Part shown: piece after piece, positions 36,048-45,624 of the stretch
Position numbering within the stretch: position 1 is the first letter of the stretch
How the letters are laid out: every line of letters begins with the position of its first letter
Source of the DNA: Oribacterium sp. WCC10
Lineage (GTDB): Bacteria > Bacillota > Clostridia > Lachnospirales > Lachnospiraceae
Direction: 5' to 3'
DNA: 51,427 nt
Assembly: GCF_900113415.1 (NCBI RefSeq)
Contig: NZ_FOPH01000021.1
Location: 1-51,427, forward strand
The notes under the pieces: model-generated
Databases searched by the model: none
The model's input: the letters and a program-made list of their open reading frames with translations, nothing else
Told to the model about the DNA's origin: nothing
Program-made: the position numbers and the translations under genes

Positions 36048-37088
36048 TTATTCCTTAGTATTAACATCTATATCAGTTGAAGTGTTCTGAATATCTTTTT
36101 TTGAATACAAATCATCTCTTGAATAAGATTTTTTATCTCTTCTCTTCATAAAAATGATTACATGTCTGAAAGGTTCCTCACCTTCAGACTTTGTAGTAAC
36201 GAAACGATCATTCTGAAGTGCACTATGAATAATACGTCTCTCATAAGGATTCATAGGTTCAAGTGCTACAGCCTTTCTTGTCCTTCTAACTTTATATGCT
36301 ATATTTCTGGCGAGATTTCTTAATGTTGCTTCTCTCCTTGAACGATAATCTTCAGTATCAAGTTTAATACGAATATAATCTTCCTTATGATTCTTGTTTA
36401 CAACCAATGAAGTAAGATATTGAAGAGAATCAAGAGTTTGTCCCCTCTTACCAATGAGAACTCCCATATCAGAACCTTCTAGATTAATAAGAAGCTCATT
36501 AGTTGAATGATCAAACTTAGATTTAGTATTAACATCCATGTTCATTCCCTTAAGAACATTAGTTATAAACTGTTCAGCATCGTGAATAGCTTCCTCTGCT
36601 TCTTCGACAGTAATTGGCTTTATCTCATGCTGCTTCTTTTCATCTACTGATGTATCAAATGAATCAGATAAATTTCTGCTAAACTGTTTATCATGTTTAC
36701 GAGGTTTTCTTTCAGTCTTTTGATGTTTTTCATTATTAGTAAAAGCAACATTTGTAGAATTATCATTCAATTCACAATTAGATTTCTTATTTGATTTCTT
36801 TTCTGTAGAAGATTTATTTACATTTGAGTCCGAATTTTTAGAAGCAACAGTAGATGTATTAGCCTTGATCTTATCGATATCTTTTTCTAATTTTGTTAAC
36901 TCATTTTCACCTAATGATTCTTTAACAGAAGCTTCTATTATCCAAGGCTTTGCACCAATACCGAATAATCCCATTTTACCTTCTACTATAACATTATAAT
37001 CCAACCTGTCAGAAGTAATTCCAAGCTGAATCAGGGCTTTTGTTATAGCTTCATCTTTAGTTTTTGCTGAAACTTTAATAGTACTCAT
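36048..37088 (-). CDS. jag: RNA-binding protein Jag/KhpB
   Basis: 346 residues, longer than usual (~210-260). The Jag_N domain is at 1-50 (ITKALIQLGITSDRLDYNVI and EGKMGLFGIGAKPWIIEA), a long Ser/Asn/Lys linker follows to ~155, then the KH domain with GKRGQTLDSLQYLTSLVVNK and the R3H domain with ALEPMNPYERRIIHSALQND. It binds RNA with KhpA and affects division and elongation; it is typically beside yidC, as here (12 bases apart). The extended disordered linker is unusual in length. Confidence 0.95.
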   Translation of the reverse strand: MSTIKVSAKTKDEAITKALIQLGITSDRLDYNVIVEGKMGLFGIGAKPWIIEASVKESLGENELTKLEKDIDKIKANTSTVASKNSDSNVNKSSTEKKSNKKSNCELNDNSTNVAFTNNEKHQKTERKPRKHDKQFSRNLSDSFDTSVDEKKQHEIKPITVEEAEEAIHDAEQFITNVLKGMNMDVNTKSKFDHSTNELLINLEGSDMGVLIGKRGQTLDSLQYLTSLVVNKNHKEDYIRIKLDTEDYRSRREATLRNLARNIAYKVRRTRKAVALEPMNPYERRIIHSALQNDRFVTTKSEGEEPFRHVIIFMKRRDKKSYSRDDLYSKKDIQNTSTDIDVNTKE

Positions 37089-37099
37089 ATATTCCCTCT

Positions 37100-38422
37100 T
37101 TACTTGTTCTTCTTTTCATTTCTATCATTGTAAAGCTGAACCATATTTGCTTTAGAGGCTAATGAACCTGGCTTTGCGTTTTGGTTATAATAATCGGTTG
37201 ATTCCTTTGTCTTAACGCTCTGCTTAGCTATAAGCTCTAAACGGTTATTTTCACTTGCTTCTGCTTTTTCTTTAGCAGCTATAATACGTTTTTCAACTGA
37301 CTTTTCATCTATAGGCGCTAATCCTTTTTTTGCACGTTTAGCATTAGCTCTTGCTAATGATTTTTCAATCATTTCTTTATCAGAGATTCCACTAAAGTAT
37401 TTATTTAAAAGAAGCTGCTGAAGTATCATAACACCGGATGAGGCACACCAATATAAACCAATTCCGGAAGCAAAAGTAAAACAGAACCACACAGACATAA
37501 GAGGCATCATAAGATTCATACTCTTCATCATCTGAGCAGACTGATCATTACCATCAGCCATTGCCTGATTTGCATTTGTCATAAGCTTTGAACTTAGATA
37601 CTGGAATAAACCAGCTAAAATAGGAATAATCCAGTAAACATTAGGTATTAAGCCCATTGAGCTAGGAGCTGTAGAAAGATTTATACCTAAAAAGTTATTA
37701 ATTCTTGCAGCTTCAGAAGCTGCAATTTCAATCTTTGAAGAAGCTTCTGGGAAAATTGAAGCTAAATTTGACCACTGAGAAGGATCTAACTTATAGAGAA
37801 AATCAATTATAAGATTAGAAATCTGATCAGAAGTATAATCTGTACTTGTTGTTCCGAGATAATGAAGCTGTTTTAAAATTGATTCAAGATTATTATTAGT
37901 TCCAAAATCAACTAATTTCTGAGCTGCTGAAGAGCCACCAATAGCATTCAATACATTCTCATAGATTGTATAAACAGATGGAACATATGCAGGAATATTC
38001 ATTATTATTCTATATAATGCGAATATTACAGGCATTTGAAGTAAAAGTGGTAAACATCCACTCGTCATTGATGTACCATACTTCTCGTAAAGAGCTTTCA
38101 TCTCCTCCTGCTGAGCCATCATAGAAGCATTATCAGTTTTATTCTTATACTTTTCCTGTATTGCCTTCATCTCAGGCTGCATAAGTTGCATCATACGAGA
38201 AGACTTTTGCTGACGAAAACTTGTAGGAAAAAGAATAATCCTCATTACTATTGTAAAAATAATGATTGCAAGACCTATATTACCGATTCCAACATATTCA
38301 AGGGATCTGTAAATGGTATTCATGATGAGACCTAATACACTAACTATAAGATTCCAAATTGGACCTATAATAGGTAAAGCTGAAGTATTTTTTGTTAATA
38401 AAATCAAAGAAAAACTATCCAA
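37100..38422 (-). CDS. yidC: membrane protein insertase YidC (SpoIIIJ/OxaA1)
   Basis: About 440 residues. The open frame begins at an ATG at 38452, which overlaps the yidD stop and has no ribosome-binding site. A TTG at 38422 has CGGAGG 6 bases before it and is the better start. Conserved parts: an N-terminal helix, then IWNLIVSVLGLIMNTIYRS, the five-helix core with GNIGLAIIIFTIVMRIILFP, and QQEEMKALYEKYGTSMTSGC with the coiled cytoplasmic loop. A ~50-residue insertion lies in the extracytoplasmic loop (~160-230), followed by PNVYWIIPILAGLFQYLSSK and a basic tail. It inserts proteins into the membrane with or without Sec. Confidence 0.95.
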   Translation of the reverse strand: MDSFSLILLTKNTSALPIIGPIWNLIVSVLGLIMNTIYRSLEYVGIGNIGLAIIIFTIVMRIILFPTSFRQQKSSRMMQLMQPEMKAIQEKYKNKTDNASMMAQQEEMKALYEKYGTSMTSGCLPLLLQMPVIFALYRIIMNIPAYVPSVYTIYENVLNAIGGSSAAQKLVDFGTNNNLESILKQLHYLGTTSTDYTSDQISNLIIDFLYKLDPSQWSNLASIFPEASSKIEIAASEAARINNFLGINLSTAPSSMGLIPNVYWIIPILAGLFQYLSSKLMTNANQAMADGNDQSAQMMKSMNLMMPLMSVWFCFTFASGIGLYWCASSGVMILQQLLLNKYFSGISDKEMIEKSLARANAKRAKKGLAPIDEKSVEKRIIAAKEKAEASENNRLELIAKQSVKTKESTDYYNQNAKPGSLASKANMVQLYNDRNEKKNK

Positions 38423-38435
38423 GGAGTACCTCCGG

Positions 38436-38648
38436 TTAAGGAACAGGATCATAACCGCCTTTTGACCACGGATTACATCTTAAAATGCGCCAGGTAGCCA
38501 ACAATATACCTTTAATACAACCATACTTTTTTATTGCCTCAATGGCGTATTGAGAACATGTAGGAGTATATTTACAGTGAGCACCAATATACGGAGAAAT
38601 AAATATTTGATAACACCTGATTAATATAATCAAAAATCTGGAGATCAT
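38436..38648 (-). CDS. yidD: membrane protein insertion efficiency factor YidD
   Basis: 70 residues from the ATG at 38648, preceded by AAGGTGG. A GTG at 38657 lies inside that site and is rejected. The pattern [20 protein letters not shown] then [15 protein letters not shown] and [17 protein letters not shown] is diagnostic of YidD with its conserved cysteines. It ends 13 bases before yidC. Confidence 0.95.
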   Translation of the reverse strand: MISRFLIILIRCYQIFISPYIGAHCKYTPTCSQYAIEAIKKYGCIKGILLATWRILRCNPWSKGGYDPVP

Positions 38649-38756
38649 ATTTACCACCTTTTTAATTCATAATTTCAAAATCTAAAATAATAGATATAAA
38701 ATATAAGAATCCTTATTATCGTCTCACTTCAATTCAAAAAATACGATTTATATCGT

Positions 38757-39092
38757 TTATAATAAGATATGATGCCTGTCTAAAAGATTTTTATACTGTA
38801 ATTCCAATTGACCATAATCACAGTAATTTGCTTTAAAACGAATAACAACGATGATGTCTAACCCTTTTTTTACTATATCACTATTCAATCTGAAGATTTC
38901 TCTCATCTTACGTGCAAATGTATGCCTAACTACTGAATTTCCAATCTTTTTCGAACAAGATACCCCTAATCTGTTATATGAAAGATTATTTTCCATAACA
39001 TACATAACCATCGCACTTGAAGCATGAGATTTTCCTTTTTTGTAGGCAATCTGAAAATCCTTATTCTTTTTTATAGAAGGAAATTTTCTCAT
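38757..39092 (-). CDS. rnpA: ribonuclease P protein component
   Basis: 111 residues, normal length. The N-terminus KFPSIKKNKDFQIAYKKGKS and the RLGVSCSKKIGNSVVRH segment identify it. The usual RNR motif (RNRxKR) is replaced by RHTFARK, a departure. It forms RNase P with the rnpB RNA and trims the 5' ends of tRNAs. It lies 81 bases downstream of rpmH with a hairpin terminator between. Confidence 0.95.
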   Translation of the reverse strand: MRKFPSIKKNKDFQIAYKKGKSHASSAMVMYVMENNLSYNRLGVSCSKKIGNSVVRHTFARKMREIFRLNSDIVKKGLDIIVVIRFKANYCDYGQLELQYKNLLDRHHILL

Positions 39093-39125
39093 TTTTCAAA
39101 CCCCACATCCTAAATTTCTAAACAT

Positions 39126-39155
39126 GAAAAAAGACCGCTGTCAAAAAGCGGTCTC
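39126..39155 (-). terminator. intra-operon terminator between rpmH and rnpA
   Basis: Minus-strand GAGACCGCT pairs with AGCGGTCTTTTTTC. It should cut most transcripts after rpmH, giving more L34 than RNase P protein. Leakage or a second promoter must supply rnpA and the genes behind it. Confidence 0.88.
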
Positions 39156-39172
39156 AATCATAATTCTAATAA

Positions 39173-39316
39173 TTATACTGTTAATGCTGCTCTACCTTTT
39201 GCTCTTCTGGCAGCCAGTACCTTTCTTCCGCCTGCTGTAGCCATTCTTGCTCTAAATCCATGAACCTTGGCTCTCTGTCTTGTCTTAGGCTGTAATGTCA
39301 TTTTTCCCTTATGCAT
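39173..39316 (-). CDS. rpmH: 50S ribosomal protein L34
   Basis: 47 residues, too short for an ordinary ORF screen. The start is the ATG at 39314-39316, preceded by AAAGGAGGTG, giving [20 protein letters not shown], followed by [21 protein letters not shown]. This is L34 with two to three extra N-terminal residues (HKG) over the usual MKMT start. It is the first gene of the leftward block at the origin. Confidence 0.97.
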   Translation of the reverse strand: MHKGKMTLQPKTRQRAKVHGFRARMATAGGRKVLAARRAKGRAALTV

Positions 39317-39438
39317 ACTGACACCTCCTTTTCTGATAATCTTTCAGGACTCCATTGATTTTAAGTTTTCAATGTTGGACTCCTTAATAGCCCTTAGCCC
39401 TGAAGCAACTCCAGATCTAGGGTAAACATCGTTTGTAT

Positions 39439-39467
39439 ATTATAAAGAAATAGTGATTTTTCGTCAA
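39439..39467 (-). promoter_or_regulatory. promoter of rpmH
   Basis: Minus-strand TTGACG (39462-39467), 17 bases and a perfect TATAAT (39439-39444), giving a leader of about 115 nt. Confidence 0.88.
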
Positions 39468-39484
39468 TAAATTTTTTAAAATCT

Positions 39485-39704
39485 TTATCAACAAAATTAT
39501 ACACATTTCAACAGTATAAACAGAAATCCACATAATGTGTATAAACATGTGTATAAGTGGATATTATGTTAATAAAAAACCTAAGTTTTACGAGCATATG
39601 TGGATATATACTGTGTAAAACTTAATCCACAATACACTTATCCACACACATGATTGCTATTTTATCCACACTCTGTTATAATCAAATCTGTGATTTTATC
39701 AACA
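39485..39704. promoter_or_regulatory. oriC: oriC: DnaA-box cluster upstream of dnaA
   Basis: Two perfect TTATCCACA boxes lie at 39638-39646 and 39662-39670. One-mismatch boxes are TTATCAACA (39485-39493), AAATCCACA (39524-39532), TAATCCACA (39623-39631), a minus-strand box (TGTGGATAT, 39599-39607) and TTATCAACA (39696-39704). A two-mismatch minus-strand box is AGTGGATAT (39556-39564). GTGTATAA is repeated around 39537 and 39549. The surroundings are AT-rich. Together with dnaA this is the incA/B-type half of a Firmicutes bipartite origin. Confidence 0.9.
39654..39682 (+). promoter_or_regulatory. dnaA promoter with a DnaA box in its spacer
   Basis: TTGCTA (39654-39659), 17 bases and TGTTATAAT (extended -10; TATAAT 39677-39682). 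The perfect DnaA box 39662-39670 lies wholly between the two hexamers, so DnaA binding should block polymerase: autorepression. Confidence 0.85.
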
Positions 39705-39717
39705 AGGAGATCCTCAA

Positions 39718-41094
39718 ATGAGTGAATTTGAATCAATCCGGAAGAATTGGGATGATATATTGAAAACCATGAAAGAAGAACATGACATATTACCTGTGTC
39801 TTTTGAAACATGGTTACAGCCATTAAGATTATTTGATTTTATAAATGGAGAATTACTGATTATTGTTCCTGAAGAAGGATACATCAGATATCTTGATAAA
39901 AAATATTCACTATTTTTAAAGGTAGCTATAGAAGAAAAAACAAATATACCTGTAGAAGTACATTTTCTTATTGAAAGTGATGCCAGAGAATATGTAAAAA
40001 AATTACAAGGAGCAATAAATGATAAAAGAGATCCCAATATTATATTGGAAGAAACTCTGAAAGAAGCCAACCTAAATCCCGAATATACATTTGATACATT
40101 TGTTGTTGGATCAAGTAATAATCTTGCTCATGCTGCATCACTAGCAGTGGCAGAATCTCCTGGTGAAATATACAATCCTTTATATATCTATGGAGGAGCA
40201 GGTCTAGGAAAAACTCATTTGATGCACTCTATTGCTCATTTCATATTAAAAAATAACCCTAAGGCTAAAATTAGATATGTTACTTCTGAAACGTTTATCA
40301 ATGAATTCGTAGATTCCATTAGAAATAAAAACAATATGTCACCGGCTGACTTCAGAAACAAATACAGAGAACTTGATGTTCTTCTCATTGATGACATTCA
40401 ATTTATAATAGGAAAAGAAGGAACTCAGGAGGAATTTTTCCATACCTTCAATACTTTATATGAAAATAAACGTCAGATAGTAATAGCTTCAGATAAACCT
40501 CCGAAAGATATTGATAATCTTGAAGATAGACTTAGATCAAGATTTGAAGTTGGATTAATAGTTGATATCCAAATGCCTGATTTTGAAACAAGAATGGCTA
40601 TTCTTCGCAAAAAAGAAGAATTAATGCATGTAAATATTGACAACGAAATTATCAAATATATTGCAACCAACATTAAGTCAAACATCAGGGAACTTGAAGG
40701 GGCACTTACAAAAATTGTTGCTATGTCAAGACTTAAAGGACAATCAATTGATTTGCCTTTAGCTGAGGATCTTTTAAAAGATCATATAACTCCGGACGGT
40801 CCAAAAGAGATTACTCCTGAACTTATTATATCTACTGTTGCCGAACACTTTGGCATTACCAATATTGAAATAGCTTCTCAGAAAAAAAATAAAGAAATAG
40901 TCTTTCCCAGACAAATTGCAATGTACCTTTGCAGAACAATGACAGAAGCTCCATTAAAAAATATTGGAGAATATTTGGGTGGTAGAGACCATACAACTAT
41001 AATGCATGGAATAGATAAGATATCCACAGAATTACGCACAAATGAACAATTGAAATCCACAATTGAAACTTTACAGAAAAAGATATCTCCATGA
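39718..41094 (+). CDS. dnaA: chromosomal replication initiator DnaA
   Basis: 458 residues, full length. Domain I (~1-85) and a short linker, AAA+ domain with Walker A YGGAGLGKTHLMHS near 158, Walker B VLLIDDIQF near 222, and domain IV with the DnaA signature YLGGRDHTTIMHGIDKI near 420. AAGGAG precedes the ATG. It binds the boxes upstream (and probably those downstream) to open the origin. Its last ~40 codons contain an extra ATATCCACA box. Confidence 0.98.
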   Translation: MSEFESIRKNWDDILKTMKEEHDILPVSFETWLQPLRLFDFINGELLIIVPEEGYIRYLDKKYSLFLKVAIEEKTNIPVEVHFLIESDAREYVKKLQGAINDKRDPNIILEETLKEANLNPEYTFDTFVVGSSNNLAHAASLAVAESPGEIYNPLYIYGGAGLGKTHLMHSIAHFILKNNPKAKIRYVTSETFINEFVDSIRNKNNMSPADFRNKYRELDVLLIDDIQFIIGKEGTQEEFFHTFNTLYENKRQIVIASDKPPKDIDNLEDRLRSRFEVGLIVDIQMPDFETRMAILRKKEELMHVNIDNEIIKYIATNIKSNIRELEGALTKIVAMSRLKGQSIDLPLAEDLLKDHITPDGPKEITPELIISTVAEHFGITNIEIASQKKNKEIVFPRQIAMYLCRTMTEAPLKNIGEYLGGRDHTTIMHGIDKISTELRTNEQLKSTIETLQKKISP

Positions 41095-41179
41095 TAATCA
41101 GTTTATAAACATTCTATAAAATTGATTTCAACATAGTTATAAAAGTGAAATAACCCACTGATAGAGCCGTAGAAATGAC

Positions 41180-41240
41180 TTTTTCACATTTCCACATCCC
41201 CTATTAGTACTACTAAGAATTAAAATAATTAACTAATATA
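41180..41240 (+). promoter_or_regulatory. candidate origin-unwinding element between dnaA and dnaN
   Basis: Two weak DnaA-like boxes (TTTTTCACA 41180-41188, ATTTCCACA 41188-41196), a C-rich patch (41197-41200), then triplets CTA TTA GTA CTA CTA (41201-41215) and an AT-only run to about 41240. This order is that of the Bacillus basal unwinding system (boxes, GC patch, DnaA-trios, AT stretch), with four of five triplets fitting the trio rule. Confidence 0.55.
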
Positions 41241-41255
41241 AAGAAAGGCTGTTAT

Positions 41256-42377
41256 ATGAAATTACAGTTCAAAAAAAATGATCTGACTAATGCAATCAAT
41301 ATTGTGTCAAAAGCCGTTCCTTCAAAAACAACAATGTCAATTCTTGAATGTATCTTACTAGATGCATCAAATGGAAAAATTCAACTGATAGGAAATGATA
41401 CTGAATTCGGAATTGAAACAGTTTGTGAGGGCACAATAGTAGAATCGGGAAAAGTAGCTATAGAAGCTAAGATTTTCTCAGAAATTATACGAAGATTACC
41501 TGAAACACAGGATATGCAGGTAACAATTGAAACAGATAACAGAAATAACACTATTATTACCTGTGAAAATTCCGTGTTTAAGATTGCAGGCCGTGATGGT
41601 AATGAATTTACTGCTTTACCAAAGATTGATAAGACACAGTCAGTATCTCTTTCACAGTTTACATTAAAGCAAATCATTTCTCAGACTATATTTTCTATAG
41701 CTATGAATGATAATAATAAGAAAATGACAGGTGAATTATTTGAAATTAAGGATGATACACTAACTGTTACTTCACTTGATGGACACAGAATTTCGATAAG
41801 ACAGGTAAAGCTCAATAAATCATATGATACTGCAAAGGCAATTGTTCCTGGAAAAGCACTAAATGAACTTGTTAAGATTCTCAGTGGCGGAATTTACGAT
41901 GAATTAGTCGTTTATTTTTCAAAGAATCATATTATGTTTGAGTTTAACAATACTTTGGTTGTTTCAAGACTCATAGATGGAGAATACTTCCATGTTGCTC
42001 AGATGTTGTCAGAAGATTATGAAACAAAAATTGTAGTAAATCGTAAGAACTTACTGGACTGTCTTGATCGTTCTACTATTTTTGTAAGAGACAATGATAA
42101 ACAGCCGCTTGTTCTTAAGATAGAAGAAAATGTAATGGGATTAAAGATAACAACAGATCTAGGAACAATGGATGCAGAAGTTGCCATTAAAAAGATTGGA
42201 AATGATCTTATGATTGGATTTAATCCAAAGTTTCTTGTTGATGCACTCAGAAACATTGAAGATGAGGAGATATCTATCTATATGTCTATTCCAAGATCTC
42301 CATGTTTCATAAGAGATGATGACAAGACATATAATTATATGATATTACCGGTAAATTTTAATTCAGATACAGTGTAA
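41256..42377 (+). CDS. dnaN: DNA polymerase III beta subunit (sliding clamp)
   Basis: 373 residues. Begins MKLQFKKNDLTNAINIVSKA, then PSKTTMSILECILLDA; has three repeated clamp domains and the C-terminal MILPVNF-type ending. It encircles DNA and holds the polymerase; partner proteins bind through QxxLF motifs such as the one in the Y-family polymerase here. AGAAAGG precedes the ATG. It is 161 bases after dnaA, and recF follows within 7 bases. Confidence 0.97.
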   Translation: MKLQFKKNDLTNAINIVSKAVPSKTTMSILECILLDASNGKIQLIGNDTEFGIETVCEGTIVESGKVAIEAKIFSEIIRRLPETQDMQVTIETDNRNNTIITCENSVFKIAGRDGNEFTALPKIDKTQSVSLSQFTLKQIISQTIFSIAMNDNNKKMTGELFEIKDDTLTVTSLDGHRISIRQVKLNKSYDTAKAIVPGKALNELVKILSGGIYDELVVYFSKNHIMFEFNNTLVVSRLIDGEYFHVAQMLSEDYETKIVVNRKNLLDCLDRSTIFVRDNDKQPLVLKIEENVMGLKITTDLGTMDAEVAIKKIGNDLMIGFNPKFLVDALRNIEDEEISIYMSIPRSPCFIRDDDKTYNYMILPVNFNSDTV

Positions 42378-42384
42378 TTATTAA

Positions 42385-43491
42385 ATGATAATAGAGTCGT
42401 TAGAACTAAAGAACTTTAGAAATTATCAATCACTAAAAGTTAATATGAGCTCAGGCACTAATATTTTTTTTGGAGACAATGCTCAGGGAAAAACAAATGT
42501 GCTTGAGTCCATATTTTTGGCATCTACTTCAAAATCTTATCGTATAGCCAGAGATAAGGATCTTATACAATTTGGTAATGATGAAGCACATATAAAGATG
42601 GAAGTCAGAAAACGTGGAGTTCCATACCGAATTGATATGCACTTAAAGAAAAATAAATCCAAGGGTATAGCTATAGATGAAATTCCTATTCATAAAGCAT
42701 CTGAACTTTTTGGTATTGCAAATATTGTGAGCTTTAGTCCTGAGGATTTAGGATTGATCAAAGATGGTCCGGCTATTAGAAGACGTTTTATGGATTTGGA
42801 ATTATGTCAGCTGGATAAGGTTTATTTATATAATCTTACAAGATATAATAAAACACTTAATCAAAGAAATAAGCTTCTTAAAGATATAAAATATAAGCCT
42901 TCGCTTATGGATACATTATCTGTATGGGATGATGAACTTACTAAATACGGTCTAAAAATAATAGAAATCCGTAAAAAGTTTATTGATGAACTGAAGGATA
43001 TAATAATAGGCATACATCATCAGCTGACAGGAGGCGTTGAACAATTAAAAATTAAATATAATGCTAATGTTTCTGAAGAAGACTTTCATGATACTTTGTT
43101 ACGTATCAGAGATTCTGAATTGAAGCAACAGATTACTTTGGCAGGACCTCATAGAGATGACATACAGTTTCTTATAAATGATAAAGATATTAGAAAGTTT
43201 GGATCTCAGGGTCAGCAACGATCAGCAGCCCTTGCTTTAAAATTAAGTGAGATTGAACTTGTAAGAAATAAAATCGATGATGATCCTATACTTTTGCTTG
43301 ATGATGTTCTTTCTGAATTGGACTCTAAGAGACAAAATTATCTTTTGAATATATTAAGTAATACACAAAATATTATAACTTGTACAGGACTTGATGATTT
43401 TGTGAATAATCGTTTTCATATAGATGAGCTGTTTCATGTTGTAAATGGGACAGTTACAAAGATAGATGATAGATCTAAAATTTTATTATAG
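42385..43491 (+). CDS. recF: DNA replication and repair protein RecF
   Basis: 368 residues. Walker A is FGDNAQGKTNVLES, the ABC signature region is GSQGQQRSAALALKLSE, and Walker B is DPILLLDDVLSELD. It loads RecA at gaps with RecO and RecR. The start lacks a Shine-Dalgarno and lies 7 bases after dnaN, so it probably relies on coupling. No S4-domain gene (yaaA/rlbA) sits between dnaN and recF, unlike in Bacillus. Confidence 0.97.
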   Translation: MIIESLELKNFRNYQSLKVNMSSGTNIFFGDNAQGKTNVLESIFLASTSKSYRIARDKDLIQFGNDEAHIKMEVRKRGVPYRIDMHLKKNKSKGIAIDEIPIHKASELFGIANIVSFSPEDLGLIKDGPAIRRRFMDLELCQLDKVYLYNLTRYNKTLNQRNKLLKDIKYKPSLMDTLSVWDDELTKYGLKIIEIRKKFIDELKDIIIGIHHQLTGGVEQLKIKYNANVSEEDFHDTLLRIRDSELKQQITLAGPHRDDIQFLINDKDIRKFGSQGQQRSAALALKLSEIELVRNKIDDDPILLLDDVLSELDSKRQNYLLNILSNTQNIITCTGLDDFVNNRFHIDELFHVVNGTVTKIDDRSKILL

Positions 43492-43541
43492 GTATCGGTA
43501 TTAACAAGAATAAATATATTGATACATATAAAGTATTATGA

Positions 43542-45521
<1,980 letters not shown>

Positions 45522-45624
45522 TAATTCATTGTGAATATTGTTTTAAATAATCATTCTTTTTTGAGTATATATCAGCTATCTATTACATAACTGATAAAAA
45601 AGAAGTATTTTGGAGGAAAAAAAT

